From NCBI GenBank assembly GCA_902781655.1, contig CACZJZ010000014.1, positions 49,523 through 113,522 of the forward strand: a DNA stretch of 64,000 nt. Direction: 5' to 3'. The stretch is from an uncultured Lachnospiraceae bacterium. Lineage in GTDB: Bacteria; Bacillota; Clostridia; Lachnospirales; Lachnospiraceae. Both the position numbers and the translations under genes were made by a program. Below the pieces are notes generated by a model that was given only the letters and a program-made list of their open reading frames with translations, had not been told where the DNA came from and did no database searches. Shown here piece by piece: positions 52,002 to 60,545 of the stretch (within the stretch, counting starts at the first letter, position 1; every line of letters starts with the position of its first letter).

Positions 52002-53463
52002 TTTTGCGGACGACTACCGCATTGCGGAAGGGACTGAATGGCATTATGAGCCGGGGGCACTCGGCTCTGAGACGGAGGAGTACGACGTGGCGCTGATTGA
52101 CCGGTCACTGTCGGAGGAAGAGTGCCATTTCCTCAACCGGCTGGTGCGGGCGCACTGTCTGTTCATCCTCTCGGATCAGCCGCAGACGCCGGCAATGGCA
52201 TGGCTGCTGCGGTGCCGCGCCGGACGGACGCTTGAAAGGGCAGAACTGGCGGAGTTTCTTGCGGAACGGGTGCGGAATTTTTACGGCAAGCCATATGGGG
52301 AAAAATATGATCCGCACACTATGTCCATATCCGGCGATTTTCATGGAACCGTGCGGTGGAACGGGTACACGGAGCTGATTCTGCACGGAGACTTCGGCAC
52401 AGAGATGGATCAGATTGTCTGCTGGAGAAACTCGATCCCGGTGGAAAACGGACAGGCGATTGATCTGTGGCTGGAGTATCAGAAGGATCCGGCTGTGCAT
52501 ATTGAACTGGATGTGGTGCTGTTCAAGCCGGGAAGCATCGCTGAGATGCAGCGACGGTGGCGCTTCTCCGAGGAAGAGATGCAGTCTGTCGTGCGGATCG
52601 AGAATACGGGCGCATCGGGACCGATCTTTGTGGCGCTGAACGCGTCCGGCAGTGGGAAACTGAGGCTGACGGCTCTCCATGATCGCTACTCAAGGCGGGG
52701 GGAGGGAGCGTTCTTCCCCGGTTCGGAGCGGCTGGCGACGAAAGACCGCGAGGAAGCCTTCAGTTATTTTGACCCGGGGGACCGGAAGCCGCCGCTGTGT
52801 GTCTATTTCTCTGGGTACAGAACGCAGGAGGGATTTGAGGGGTATCGGATGATGCGCCGTATGGGCTGCCCGTTCCTTCTGATCAGCGATGCGAGGCTGG
52901 AGGGCGGCGCCTTTTACCTCGGGAGTGAAGAGTACGAGACGGCGATCCGGGACGCCATACAGCGAGCCATGAAGGAGCTGCAGTTTGGCAGGGAGAACCT
53001 TGTGCTGTCCGGTCTCTCCATGGGATCGTTCGGCGCGCTGTATTTTGGCACGATGCTTCAGCCGAAGAAAATTATCGTCGGCAAACCGCTGGTCAGCCTT
53101 GGCGATGTGGCGGAAGCGGAACGGTTGCAGAGGCCGGGCGGTTTTCCGACCTCGCTCGATGTCGTCTGGAAAAGCTTTCACGCGCTGGACCGGCAGGCGC
53201 TGGATGCGATGAACGCGCGGTTCTGGAGCCGCTTCGACCGGACAGACTGGTCGGACACCTCCTTTATTGTCGCCTATATGATCGAGGACGACTACGACAG
53301 AACCGGGTACGAGCGGCTGCTCCGCCATATCGGGAGCAACGGCAGCAAAATCATAGGCAAGGGGCTGCACGGCAGACATAATGATGATACATCGGGCATT
53401 GTGCATTGGTTTGTCAGTCAGTACCATAGAATCCTGAGTCAGGATTATGGCAGGAACAGTTAG
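51964..53463 (+). CDS. asp2: Accessory Sec system protein Asp2 (acetyltransferase-type hydrolase fold)
   Basis: 499 residues. Start ATG 51964 gives MWSTRALQLGKTNFADDYRIAEGTEWHYEP, matching the usual Asp2 opening; a TTG lies two codons upstream. The C-terminal half is an alpha/beta hydrolase fold with nucleophile LVLSGLSMGSFGALYF (Ser352) and likely catalytic His in KGLHGRHNDDTS. In streptococci this triad adds acetyl groups to GlcNAc on the adhesin. The presence of the Ser suggests O-acetylation also occurs here. Bounded by overlapping asp1 and close asp3. Confidence 0.9.
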   Translation: MWSTRALQLGKTNFADDYRIAEGTEWHYEPGALGSETEEYDVALIDRSLSEEECHFLNRLVRAHCLFILSDQPQTPAMAWLLRCRAGRTLERAELAEFLAERVRNFYGKPYGEKYDPHTMSISGDFHGTVRWNGYTELILHGDFGTEMDQIVCWRNSIPVENGQAIDLWLEYQKDPAVHIELDVVLFKPGSIAEMQRRWRFSEEEMQSVVRIENTGASGPIFVALNASGSGKLRLTALHDRYSRRGEGAFFPGSERLATKDREEAFSYFDPGDRKPPLCVYFSGYRTQEGFEGYRMMRRMGCPFLLISDARLEGGAFYLGSEEYETAIRDAIQRAMKELQFGRENLVLSGLSMGSFGALYFGTMLQPKKIIVGKPLVSLGDVAEAERLQRPGGFPTSLDVVWKSFHALDRQALDAMNARFWSRFDRTDWSDTSFIVAYMIEDDYDRTGYERLLRHIGSNGSKIIGKGLHGRHNDDTSGIVHWFVSQYHRILSQDYGRNS

Positions 53464-53486
53464 ACGGAAGCTGGGAAGGAATGCGG

Positions 53487-53966
53487 ATGGAAAGCGGCGG
53501 GATGGAGAAACAGGAACGGATCGGCGCGGTCTGGACAGTCTACTGGAGAGATTACACGAGCGACACGTATCTGTATGGCTCGGAGATCGCGTTCCTCTCC
53601 CCGGACGATGTGCAGTTCCGCAATGAGCTGATGCCGCCGGGAACGGTGATCAAACGCTGGTATTCCAGAGTAAATTATCAGGCGAAGCGCATCGAGCCGA
53701 CGCTGCCGCTCATCGACGGCGAGGGGTTCTATCACATCGCCATGGACGCGGACTGCGATGTGGAGGGCGGACTGCTGCTCAGGTTATCGTTCCTTGGGAA
53801 GAACGGCGCCGAGGAAGGCAGCTTTGTACTGGACGGGACGGAGAGCGATTTCCGGTGTCCGCTCAAGACTTACAGCTACGAGGCACAGCTGATCTGTGCC
53901 GGCGCGCATGCATTCCATTTCCATTCCTTTACGATTACTGAATTGATCCATGATGAACAACAGTAG
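53487..53966 (+). CDS. asp3: Accessory Sec system protein Asp3
   Basis: 159 residues. I choose ATG 53487, 6 nt after GGGAAGGA; ATG 53481 touches that site. Family features are VWTVYWRDYTSDTYLYGSEI, VQFRNELMPPGTVIKRWYS and NYQAKRIEPTLPLIDGEGFY. The beta-sandwich fold binds Asp1/Asp2 and unfolded adhesin in known systems. It overlaps secA2 by 17 bp, implying coupled translation. Confidence 0.9.
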   Translation: MESGGMEKQERIGAVWTVYWRDYTSDTYLYGSEIAFLSPDDVQFRNELMPPGTVIKRWYSRVNYQAKRIEPTLPLIDGEGFYHIAMDADCDVEGGLLLRLSFLGKNGAEEGSFVLDGTESDFRCPLKTYSYEAQLICAGAHAFHFHSFTITELIHDEQQ

Positions 53967-56274
53967 ATTTGCCCGGATTCTGGGCAAAATAAAATCTTAT
54001 CAGAAAGCGTACAGCACCCTGACGGACGCACAGCTTCAGGGAAAGACCGCGGAATTCAAAGCCCGGATCGAAAAAGGGGAGAGCACAGATCATTTGCTGC
54101 CGGAGGCATTTGCCGCAGTCTGCGAGGCGGACCGGCGTGTACTCGGGATGGCGCCGTTCGATACCCAGATTCTGGGTGCAATCGCGCTGCATCAGTGCTA
54201 TCTCGCGGAAATGTATACCGGCGAGGGCAAGACACTGACGGCGACGATGCCGCTCTATCTCAATGCCCTGACCGGGAAGAGCACGATCCTGGTCACCGCC
54301 AATGATTATCTGGCGATCCGCGACGCGGAGGAGATGGGGCCTGCATATACCTTTCTGGGCATGACGGTCCGGGCGGGCGTGAACCGCGATCCGGAAAAGC
54401 CGATGACCAATGATGAGAAGCGGGAGAATTACGGGGCGGATATTCTATACACGACGCACAGCGTGCTCGCCTTCGATTATCTTCTGGAACATCTGGTGAA
54501 GCGGGCGGAGGACCGTTTCCTCAGAAGATTTTATTATGTCATCATCGACGAGGCGGATTCCGTGCTGCTCGACGGCGCGCAGATGCCGCTCGTCATCTCC
54601 GGCTCCCCACGTGTGCAGTCCAATCTGTACCAGCTGGCGAATTTCTTCGTCTCGACGCTGAAGGAGGGGAAGGACTATGAGGTGCGGGACAGATCTGTCT
54701 GGCTGACAGACCGCGGCGTGGCGTTTGCGGAACAGTTCTTCGGCGTCAGGGGCTACTATTCCAGAGAGAATTTTGAACTGAACAGGCAGGTGACTCTCGC
54801 TCTCAGGGCGCGCACACTGTTTCTGAAGGGCAAGGAATATATGCTCTCCGACCATGGACAGATTGTTCTGCTGGACAATGCCACGGGACGGAGCATGCCG
54901 GGCATGAAGCTGCGCGGCGGACAGCAGCAGGCGCTGGAGGCGAAGGAAAAGCTCGATATTTCGCAGGAACAGCGCTCGGTGGCCTCGATCACGTTCCAAA
55001 ATCTGTTTCTGCTGTTTCCGCGGATGGCGGGCATGAGCGGTACGATCCGGGACGCGCGGGCGGAGTTGTGGAATGTCTACAAGAAGCGGGTCGTATGCAT
55101 CCCGACCCATAAGCCGAGGCAGAGAAAGGATCTGCCCGACCGCTATTTTCAGACGGCTCAGGAACAGTTTGGAGCGGTCATCGGGGAGGTTCTCAGAAGG
55201 CACGCGCTGGGGCAGCCGGTGCTGGTTGTGACGAATACGATCCGCGACACGGAATATCTCTCCCGCGTGCTGGTCGAGAAGCGGGTCCCGCACAGTGTCC
55301 TCAATGCCAACAATGCGTTCTGGGAAGCGGAGATCATCGCGGAGGCCGGGAAAAAGGATGCGGTCACGATCTCGACCGGCATCGCCGGAAGGGGCACGGA
55401 TATCAAGCTCGGAAAGGGCGTGCGGGAACTCGGTGGGCTGGCGGTCATCGGCGTCGGGCGCATGCAGAATATCAGACTGGAACGGCAGGCAAGGGGCCGC
55501 GCCGGGCGACAGGGAGATCCCGGTGTGAGCATGTTTTTCGTGTCGCTCGAGGATGAGGTGACGGCGACCCTCGGGGAGGAGCGGATCGCGCGATATCTTG
55601 AGCGGGCGAAACCTCTTCCGAAGTGGAGGCTGCGCCATCTCATCGGCTCCGCGCAGCGGATGCTGGAGGAACAGTCCGTTTCCTCGCGGGAGCAGTCCGT
55701 GCGGTATGACAAGGTGATGAAGCGGCAGCGGGAGATCCTCTATGCCGCCCGGGACCGGCTTCTCGACAAGGGAGAGATCCCGAAGGAGCTTCTCTGGAAT
55801 ATCTGCCGCCATAATTTCCGCCGTTTTCTGAAGGAGCAGCGGCACCCGGCCAGGCATGACATGAATCATTACCTGCTCGATCATCTCAGCTATGAGCTTG
55901 AGGCGGACCGGGTGAATCCGGAAGCTTCCAGAAAAGAAATATACCACGGACTCATGGCGTATGCGGCGGATTTATACGAGAAAAAGATTTCGTCTCTTGG
56001 CGGGTTCGCGCGGGTGCAGGAATATATCCGCGCCTGCGTTCTGCAGGCGCTGGACGACGCCTGGGTCGAAGAGGTGGATTATCTGCAGCAGCTGCAGTAC
56101 GCGACGCTGAGCCGAGGCATGGCGCAGAAGAACCCGGTGTTTGAATACAACCGGGAGGCGTATCAGTCCTTTGCCGGGATGCAGGAAATCATGGAGAACA
56201 ATATTATGCGCAATTTCTTCCTCGGAGACGCGCAGATTGACGCGGCGGGCAGGCTGAGCATCATCTTTCCGTAG
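53950..56274 (+). CDS. secA2: Accessory Sec ATPase SecA2
   Basis: Motor that drives the glycosylated adhesin through SecY2. 774 residues, start ATG 53950 (MMNNSRF). Walker A YTGEGKT with Lys94, DEAD-type IIDEADSVLLD from Asp200, the cross-linking domain between, and motif VI RLERQARGRAGRQGDPG. Preprotein-binding segment features include VLVTANDYLAIRDAEEMG. It lacks the C-terminal zinc-binding tail of housekeeping SecA and ends at GRLSIIFP, which fits SecA2 of glycoprotein loci. Confidence 0.95.
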   Translation: MMNNSRFARILGKIKSYQKAYSTLTDAQLQGKTAEFKARIEKGESTDHLLPEAFAAVCEADRRVLGMAPFDTQILGAIALHQCYLAEMYTGEGKTLTATMPLYLNALTGKSTILVTANDYLAIRDAEEMGPAYTFLGMTVRAGVNRDPEKPMTNDEKRENYGADILYTTHSVLAFDYLLEHLVKRAEDRFLRRFYYVIIDEADSVLLDGAQMPLVISGSPRVQSNLYQLANFFVSTLKEGKDYEVRDRSVWLTDRGVAFAEQFFGVRGYYSRENFELNRQVTLALRARTLFLKGKEYMLSDHGQIVLLDNATGRSMPGMKLRGGQQQALEAKEKLDISQEQRSVASITFQNLFLLFPRMAGMSGTIRDARAELWNVYKKRVVCIPTHKPRQRKDLPDRYFQTAQEQFGAVIGEVLRRHALGQPVLVVTNTIRDTEYLSRVLVEKRVPHSVLNANNAFWEAEIIAEAGKKDAVTISTGIAGRGTDIKLGKGVRELGGLAVIGVGRMQNIRLERQARGRAGRQGDPGVSMFFVSLEDEVTATLGEERIARYLERAKPLPKWRLRHLIGSAQRMLEEQSVSSREQSVRYDKVMKRQREILYAARDRLLDKGEIPKELLWNICRHNFRRFLKEQRHPARHDMNHYLLDHLSYELEADRVNPEASRKEIYHGLMAYAADLYEKKISSLGGFARVQEYIRACVLQALDDAWVEEVDYLQQLQYATLSRGMAQKNPVFEYNREAYQSFAGMQEIMENNIMRNFFLGDAQIDAAGRLSIIFP

Positions 56275-56315
56275 GGGAAATGCCCACGGCAGGAGATACG
56301 GGCAGGAGACGGAGT

Positions 56316-57857
56316 ATGGTCTATAATTTTAATCTTGGGATCGGCTGGGCCTCGAGCGGCGTGGAATATGCGCAGGCGTACCGGGCCGGGCTGTTCCGGG
56401 AAATGCACGAGGATGCCCGCTTTATTTTCACGGATATGTTTCCGCAGGAAAACATCGAGCACATGACCCGGAACATCGGCTTTCTGGACAAGGAAGTGAT
56501 CTGGCTCTATACGTTCTTCACGGATTTTGCGGTGGAGCCGGTCACTTACACGAGACAGATGCTGGAGCGGACGTTCCCGGACTGCCGGTTCACGTTTTCC
56601 AGAAAGGGCAGAATCGGGCGGTATGAGTTCCCGGAGCTGGATAATTTCTATACCGTTTATTTTGTCAATGAGACGGAGGAGCGGGTGCACCGGGTCGAAT
56701 ATGTGTCGCGGGGATATCTGATCCGGAAGGACTATTTCACCTCGGCGCGGATCTACACGGAGTATTACGCGCCGAAGGATCGCCGGGCGCAACTTTATCT
56801 GCGGCGGTTTTTCAACCGGGACGGCACGTGCGCCTACGAGGAGATTCCAAGCGGGAACAACTGGATCTACCGGTTTCCGGACCAGATTTTGTATTCCAGG
56901 GAGGAACTGGTGGGGTATATGGTCCGGTGCCTTCACCCTACGGAGAAGGATGTGTTCCTGATTGACCGGACAACGGGTATCGGGCAGTCGATATTGGAGA
57001 ATGCAGGGAAGGCAAGGATCGGCGTCGTGGTGCACGCGGATCACTACAGCGCGTCATATACGAACGATCAGTATATCCTCTGGAATAATTACTATGAATA
57101 CCCCTTCAGCATGGCTCGGCATATTTCGTTCTTTGTGAATTCCACGGAGGCGCAGAGTCAGCGGATGCGGGAACAGTTCCGCAAGTATGTCGGCGCGGTG
57201 CCGGACATCCGCACGATTCCGGCAGGAGCGCTGGACAGACTGCGCAGGCCGGAGAAACCGCGCAGGCCGTTCTCGGTTATCACCGCGTCGAGGCTGGCGC
57301 CGGAGAAGCATGTCGACTGGGTTGTGGACGCCTGCGTCAGGGCGAAGCGGCACATCCCGGCGCTGACGCTCGATATATACGGCGTCGGCGGAGAGCAGGC
57401 AGCCCTGGAACAACGGATCAGGGAGGCGCACGCCGGGTCCTACATTCATCTGATGGGGCAGCAGGATCTGACGGACCGGTACCAGAACTACGAGCTGTAT
57501 CTGTCCGGTTCCACGAGCGAGGGCTTCGGGCTGTCGCTCATGGAGGCCGCCGGGAGCGGACTTGCTCTGATCGGTTTTAACGTGCCGTATGGCAATCCGA
57601 CCTTCATCGAGGACCAGAAGAACGGATATCTGATTCCGGAGGAAGAGGCGGAGTCAGGAGAGCGGCGCGCCGATCTGCTCGCGGAGCAGGTGGTGCGTTA
57701 CTTCCGGAATCCGGAGGCAGTCCGGGCAAAATTTCATGCGCATTCCTACGAGATTGCGGCATCGTATGGCAGAGAGGAGATCGAACAGAGATGGAGACAG
57801 GTGATCAGACCGGACAGGGCGTCGTTCTCCTCGATCAATGGGACGAGCCGGCCATAA
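56316..57857 (+). CDS. gtfA: Adhesin glycosyltransferase GtfA (GT4, GlcNAc transferase subunit)
   Basis: First sugar transfer to Ser/Thr of the adhesin, as complex with GtfB. ATG 56316 (MVYNFNLGIGWASSGVEYAQAYR) follows GGAGACGGAG and gives the exact GtfA-like opening. The 513-residue protein has an inserted beta region (about 100-200), RIGVVVHADHYSA in the middle and the donor-site motif EGFGLSLMEAAGSGLALIG with E-X7-E. The 3' end overlaps gtfB by 67 bp. Donor UDP-GlcNAc is known from streptococci and is inferred here. Confidence 0.93.
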   Translation: MVYNFNLGIGWASSGVEYAQAYRAGLFREMHEDARFIFTDMFPQENIEHMTRNIGFLDKEVIWLYTFFTDFAVEPVTYTRQMLERTFPDCRFTFSRKGRIGRYEFPELDNFYTVYFVNETEERVHRVEYVSRGYLIRKDYFTSARIYTEYYAPKDRRAQLYLRRFFNRDGTCAYEEIPSGNNWIYRFPDQILYSREELVGYMVRCLHPTEKDVFLIDRTTGIGQSILENAGKARIGVVVHADHYSASYTNDQYILWNNYYEYPFSMARHISFFVNSTEAQSQRMREQFRKYVGAVPDIRTIPAGALDRLRRPEKPRRPFSVITASRLAPEKHVDWVVDACVRAKRHIPALTLDIYGVGGEQAALEQRIREAHAGSYIHLMGQQDLTDRYQNYELYLSGSTSEGFGLSLMEAAGSGLALIGFNVPYGNPTFIEDQKNGYLIPEEEAESGERRADLLAEQVVRYFRNPEAVRAKFHAHSYEIAASYGREEIEQRWRQVIRPDRASFSSINGTSRP

Positions 57858-59173
57858 AGCTATGGCATTCCTTCCGGGCGGCGGGATTTCGCGGGCCGGT
57901 GGCGGTGATCCGGGATGAGGGGTTTCTGCCGGAGGATGTGGTGTCCGTGACAGGATGGTTCTGCGGAGAGAAGCAGCTGTGCGGCGGGGAAAAACCGCGC
58001 GCCCGCTACTTCAATGAAATCGAGAGGCCGGACTACTGGGAGATCACGGCGGACAGCAGCGGCGGCAGTGTCTATGACAAAAGTCATCTGCGCGGGCGGA
58101 TTGTGTACAGCGCACCGGGAAACACAAGACTGGTGAAACGGGTGGAGTGGCTGGATGAATCCGGCACCGTCCGTATGACCGATCACTATAACCGGGCGGG
58201 ACGGCTCTATGCCAGAAGCACGGCGGACGGAACCGGCAGACGGATCGTCACTGCGTGGTTCGACGCACAGGGACAGGAGAGGCTCACAGAAAATGCGGTG
58301 ACAGGGGATCTCATTCTTTATTCCGGCAGTCCCTCCGGCGGAACGATGCGGATCTACAAGAATCGCACGCAGCTGGTCCTTGCCCTCTTCCAGGAGCTTG
58401 GCCTTGCCGGAGAGAGAATCTTCTATAATTCGCTTTCCACACCGTTCTTCGTTTCGGAAGCGCTGCCCTCCGCTGGGAAAAAGCACCTGCTGTTCTGGCA
58501 GGAGCCGCCGCGCAGCGATGTGCCGGGTAACATGCTTGGTATTCTGCATGGCAGTTCCTGTACGGAGAGGATACTGGTGCAGAATCGGGCGAGTTTTGAC
58601 GCCCTGGTGGAGCACGGCGCGGATGCCGCTATGCTCAGGCTGTTCGGATATCTTTATTCCTACAGCAGGGAGAACGGATATGGAAGGAACATGCTGATCT
58701 GCACCAATTCGGATCAGATCGAGTCCCTGGGGGAACTGGCGGAAGCCCTGCCGGACATGCACTTTCATGTCGCGGCGGTCACGGAGATGTCGACGAAGCT
58801 CCTCTCCATGGACCGTTATCCGAATGTGACGCTCTATCCTGTCGCGAGACCGGCCATCTTCCAGAAGCTGTATGCGATGTGCGATTATTATCTCGACATC
58901 AACTATGGCAGCGAGATTGTCTCGGCGGTGAAGGAGGCGTTTCTCCACAACCTGCTGATCCTTGCCTTTGTCAAAACACAGCACAACCCGGCATACACGG
59001 CGCCGGCGCATGTGTTCCGGGACGCCGCGCCGGTAGCCGCGGTGATCCGGGAGACAGCGGCTGACCCCGCGGCGATGGACCGGCATCTTGCCTGCCAGAG
59101 GCAGGCGGCGCTCAGCGAGCAGGAAAGCGCCTATCAGGACCTCTTTATTTCTGATACTTTTCTCAATTCTTAA
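57791..59173 (+). CDS. gtfB: GtfB, non-catalytic partner of the adhesin glycosyltransferase
   Basis: 460 residues from ATG 57791, inside the end of gtfA. It shows the N-terminal GVVLLDQWDEPAIKLWHSFRAAGF and DEGFLPEDVVSVTGWF, similar to GtfB beta-rich domains. The C-terminal part has MHFHVAAVTEMSTKLLSM and YLDINYGSEIVSAVKEAF but lacks the E-X7-E catalytic motif of GtfA. In known loci GtfB binds the Ser-rich acceptor and activates GtfA. It is the last gene of the operon; no further glycosyltransferases follow. Confidence 0.88.
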   Translation: METGDQTGQGVVLLDQWDEPAIKLWHSFRAAGFRGPVAVIRDEGFLPEDVVSVTGWFCGEKQLCGGEKPRARYFNEIERPDYWEITADSSGGSVYDKSHLRGRIVYSAPGNTRLVKRVEWLDESGTVRMTDHYNRAGRLYARSTADGTGRRIVTAWFDAQGQERLTENAVTGDLILYSGSPSGGTMRIYKNRTQLVLALFQELGLAGERIFYNSLSTPFFVSEALPSAGKKHLLFWQEPPRSDVPGNMLGILHGSSCTERILVQNRASFDALVEHGADAAMLRLFGYLYSYSRENGYGRNMLICTNSDQIESLGELAEALPDMHFHVAAVTEMSTKLLSMDRYPNVTLYPVARPAIFQKLYAMCDYYLDINYGSEIVSAVKEAFLHNLLILAFVKTQHNPAYTAPAHVFRDAAPVAAVIRETAADPAAMDRHLACQRQAALSEQESAYQDLFISDTFLNS

Positions 59174-59181
59174 TGAGAAAA
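59158..59181 (+). terminator. AT-rich hairpin at the end of the accessory Sec operon
   Basis: TTTTCTCA (59158-59165) pairs with TGAGAAAA (59174-59181), overlapping the last gtfB codons. It is weak but is the only candidate terminator before the next promoter. Confidence 0.4.
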
Positions 59182-59194
59182 TCCCGGTGTGTGC

Positions 59195-59222
59195 TTGACA
59201 CTCCATTTATATTTGATAAAAT
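59195..59222 (+). promoter_or_regulatory. Promoter of the peroxidase-ohrR pair
   Basis: Perfect TTGACA (59195-59200), 16-bp spacer, TAAAAT (59217-59222). An AT-rich imperfect dyad (ATATTATTGATTTAAATATAT, about 59221-59241; only the end portions are symmetrical) overlaps the start region. It is a reasonable place for autoregulation by the OhrR protein. Confidence 0.6.
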
Positions 59223-59283
59223 ATTATTGATTTAAATATATGTAGCGGATTGATGGGATGCGTCAGAAGCAAGGAGGTGCAGT

Positions 59284-59829
59284 ATGAGCAGCTTTTATGA
59301 GTATTCGGTAGAGGATCGAAAGGGAAACGCGGTTCCGATGAAGCAGTTTGCGGGGAAAGTCGTCCTGGTGGTCAACACGGCGACCGGGTGCGGGTTCACG
59401 CCGCAGTACAAGGATCTGGAGGAGCTTTATGAGGCGGATCACGAGAGGGGACTGGAAATTCTCGATATTCCCTGCAACCAGTTCGCGGGACAGACGCCGG
59501 GGACGGACGACGAGGTGCATGAGTTCTGCACGCTCAAGTACCACACGCAGTTTGATCAGATGAAGAAGAGCGACGTGAACGGCGAAAATGCCCTCGATCT
59601 TTATAAGTTTCTGAAGAGTCAGAAGTCCTTCGGGGGCTTCGGGCATGGACCGAAGGCACTTCTGATGAACACGATGCTGAAGAAAATTGACCCTGACTAT
59701 AAGAACAATGCGGAGATCAAGTGGAATTTCACAAAATTCCTTGTGGACCGGCAGGGCAATGTGGTGCGCCGTTTTGAGCCGACAGAGGATATGAAGGAGG
59801 TCCGGGCGGCTGTGGAGGAGCTGCTGTGA
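59284..59829 (+). CDS. Glutathione-peroxidase-family thiol peroxidase
   Basis: Reduces hydroperoxides in the cytosol, probably with thioredoxin as donor. 181 residues, ATG 59284 after AAGGAGGTG. Peroxidatic Cys36 lies in NTATGCGFTPQY, the partner Gln66 in CNQF and Trp147 in KWNFTKF. The Cys in HEFCTLKY is at the usual resolving position of the thioredoxin-dependent (Cys-GPx) type. Coupled by GTGA overlap to an OhrR regulator, supporting organic-peroxide defence. Confidence 0.94.
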   Translation: MSSFYEYSVEDRKGNAVPMKQFAGKVVLVVNTATGCGFTPQYKDLEELYEADHERGLEILDIPCNQFAGQTPGTDDEVHEFCTLKYHTQFDQMKKSDVNGENALDLYKFLKSQKSFGGFGHGPKALLMNTMLKKIDPDYKNNAEIKWNFTKFLVDRQGNVVRRFEPTEDMKEVRAAVEELL

Positions 59830-60293
59830 GTCGGGAGGGCAAACAGAAGTCTCCGGACAATATTTCCGGGGAGGAGCCTTTAAAACTGGAGAACCAGTTA
59901 TGTTTCCCGCTCTATGCGGCGGCGAGAAAGGTGACAGGCGCTTATACCCCTTATCTTAAGCCGCTTGGGATCACCTACACGCAGTATCTCGTGTTTCTGG
60001 TCCTGTGGGAGCAGGATGGCATCCCGGTCGGTGCGCTGGGGCAGGCGCTGCATCTGGATACCGGCACACTCACGCCGCTGCTCAAGAAGATGGAGGCGGC
60101 AGGATTCCTGACCCGGCAGCGCCGGAAGGATGATGAGCGGAGCGTGGAGATCCGCCTGACAGAGAAGGGGCGCGCGCTGAAGGAGAAGGCGCGTGACATT
60201 CCCGGAAAGATCGGCGCCTGTTTTACAGGAGCGCTGTCAGGCGAGGATGCCGCCGCGCTGTACCGGATTCTGTACCAGATTCTCAAAGATTGA
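59826..60293 (+). CDS. ohrR: OhrR-type MarR regulator (organic peroxide sensor)
   Basis: 155 residues from GTG 59826, overlapping the peroxidase stop. The hallmark LENQLCFPLYAAARK carries the reactive Cys26 that corresponds to Cys15 of B. subtilis OhrR. The winged helix follows with LGQALHLDTGTLTPLLKKMEAAGFL and RRKDDERSVEIRLTEKG. Oxidation of the single Cys would release the operator and induce the peroxidase gene. The usual ohr partner is replaced here by a GPx-type peroxidase. Confidence 0.93.
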   Translation: MSREGKQKSPDNISGEEPLKLENQLCFPLYAAARKVTGAYTPYLKPLGITYTQYLVFLVLWEQDGIPVGALGQALHLDTGTLTPLLKKMEAAGFLTRQRRKDDERSVEIRLTEKGRALKEKARDIPGKIGACFTGALSGEDAAALYRILYQILKD

Positions 60294-60497
60294 GCGGATT
60301 GACCAGTATACTGGAGCTTACTATGATATTGGGAATCAGGAAAAAGAACCACCCCTCCGGCGGCGTTCCAATCCCTGCAAGCGCCCAACAGCCCCAACGG
60401 AACGCATTTTGTCGTAGAAGTGTCGCCGTGGTTTGAGCGTATCGCATCCAGCGTCCCTCTGTCCGGGCGCAGCTCAAAGAGGGGCGGTCAAAAGACG

Positions 60498-60545
60498 ACG
60501 CGGGGCGCGGCAGCCATCATCGGCTGCTGCGTCCCGCGTTTTTTG
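60498..60545 (+). terminator. Terminator after ohrR
   Basis: ACGCGGG-CGCGGCAGCC and GGCTGCTGCG-CCCGCGT form a long GC-rich stem around 60498-60539, followed by a T-run (TTTTTT) to 60544. It lies within the 3' end of the convergent PIN gene, whose last residues (KNAGRSSR) are encoded by the stem. Confidence 0.85.
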
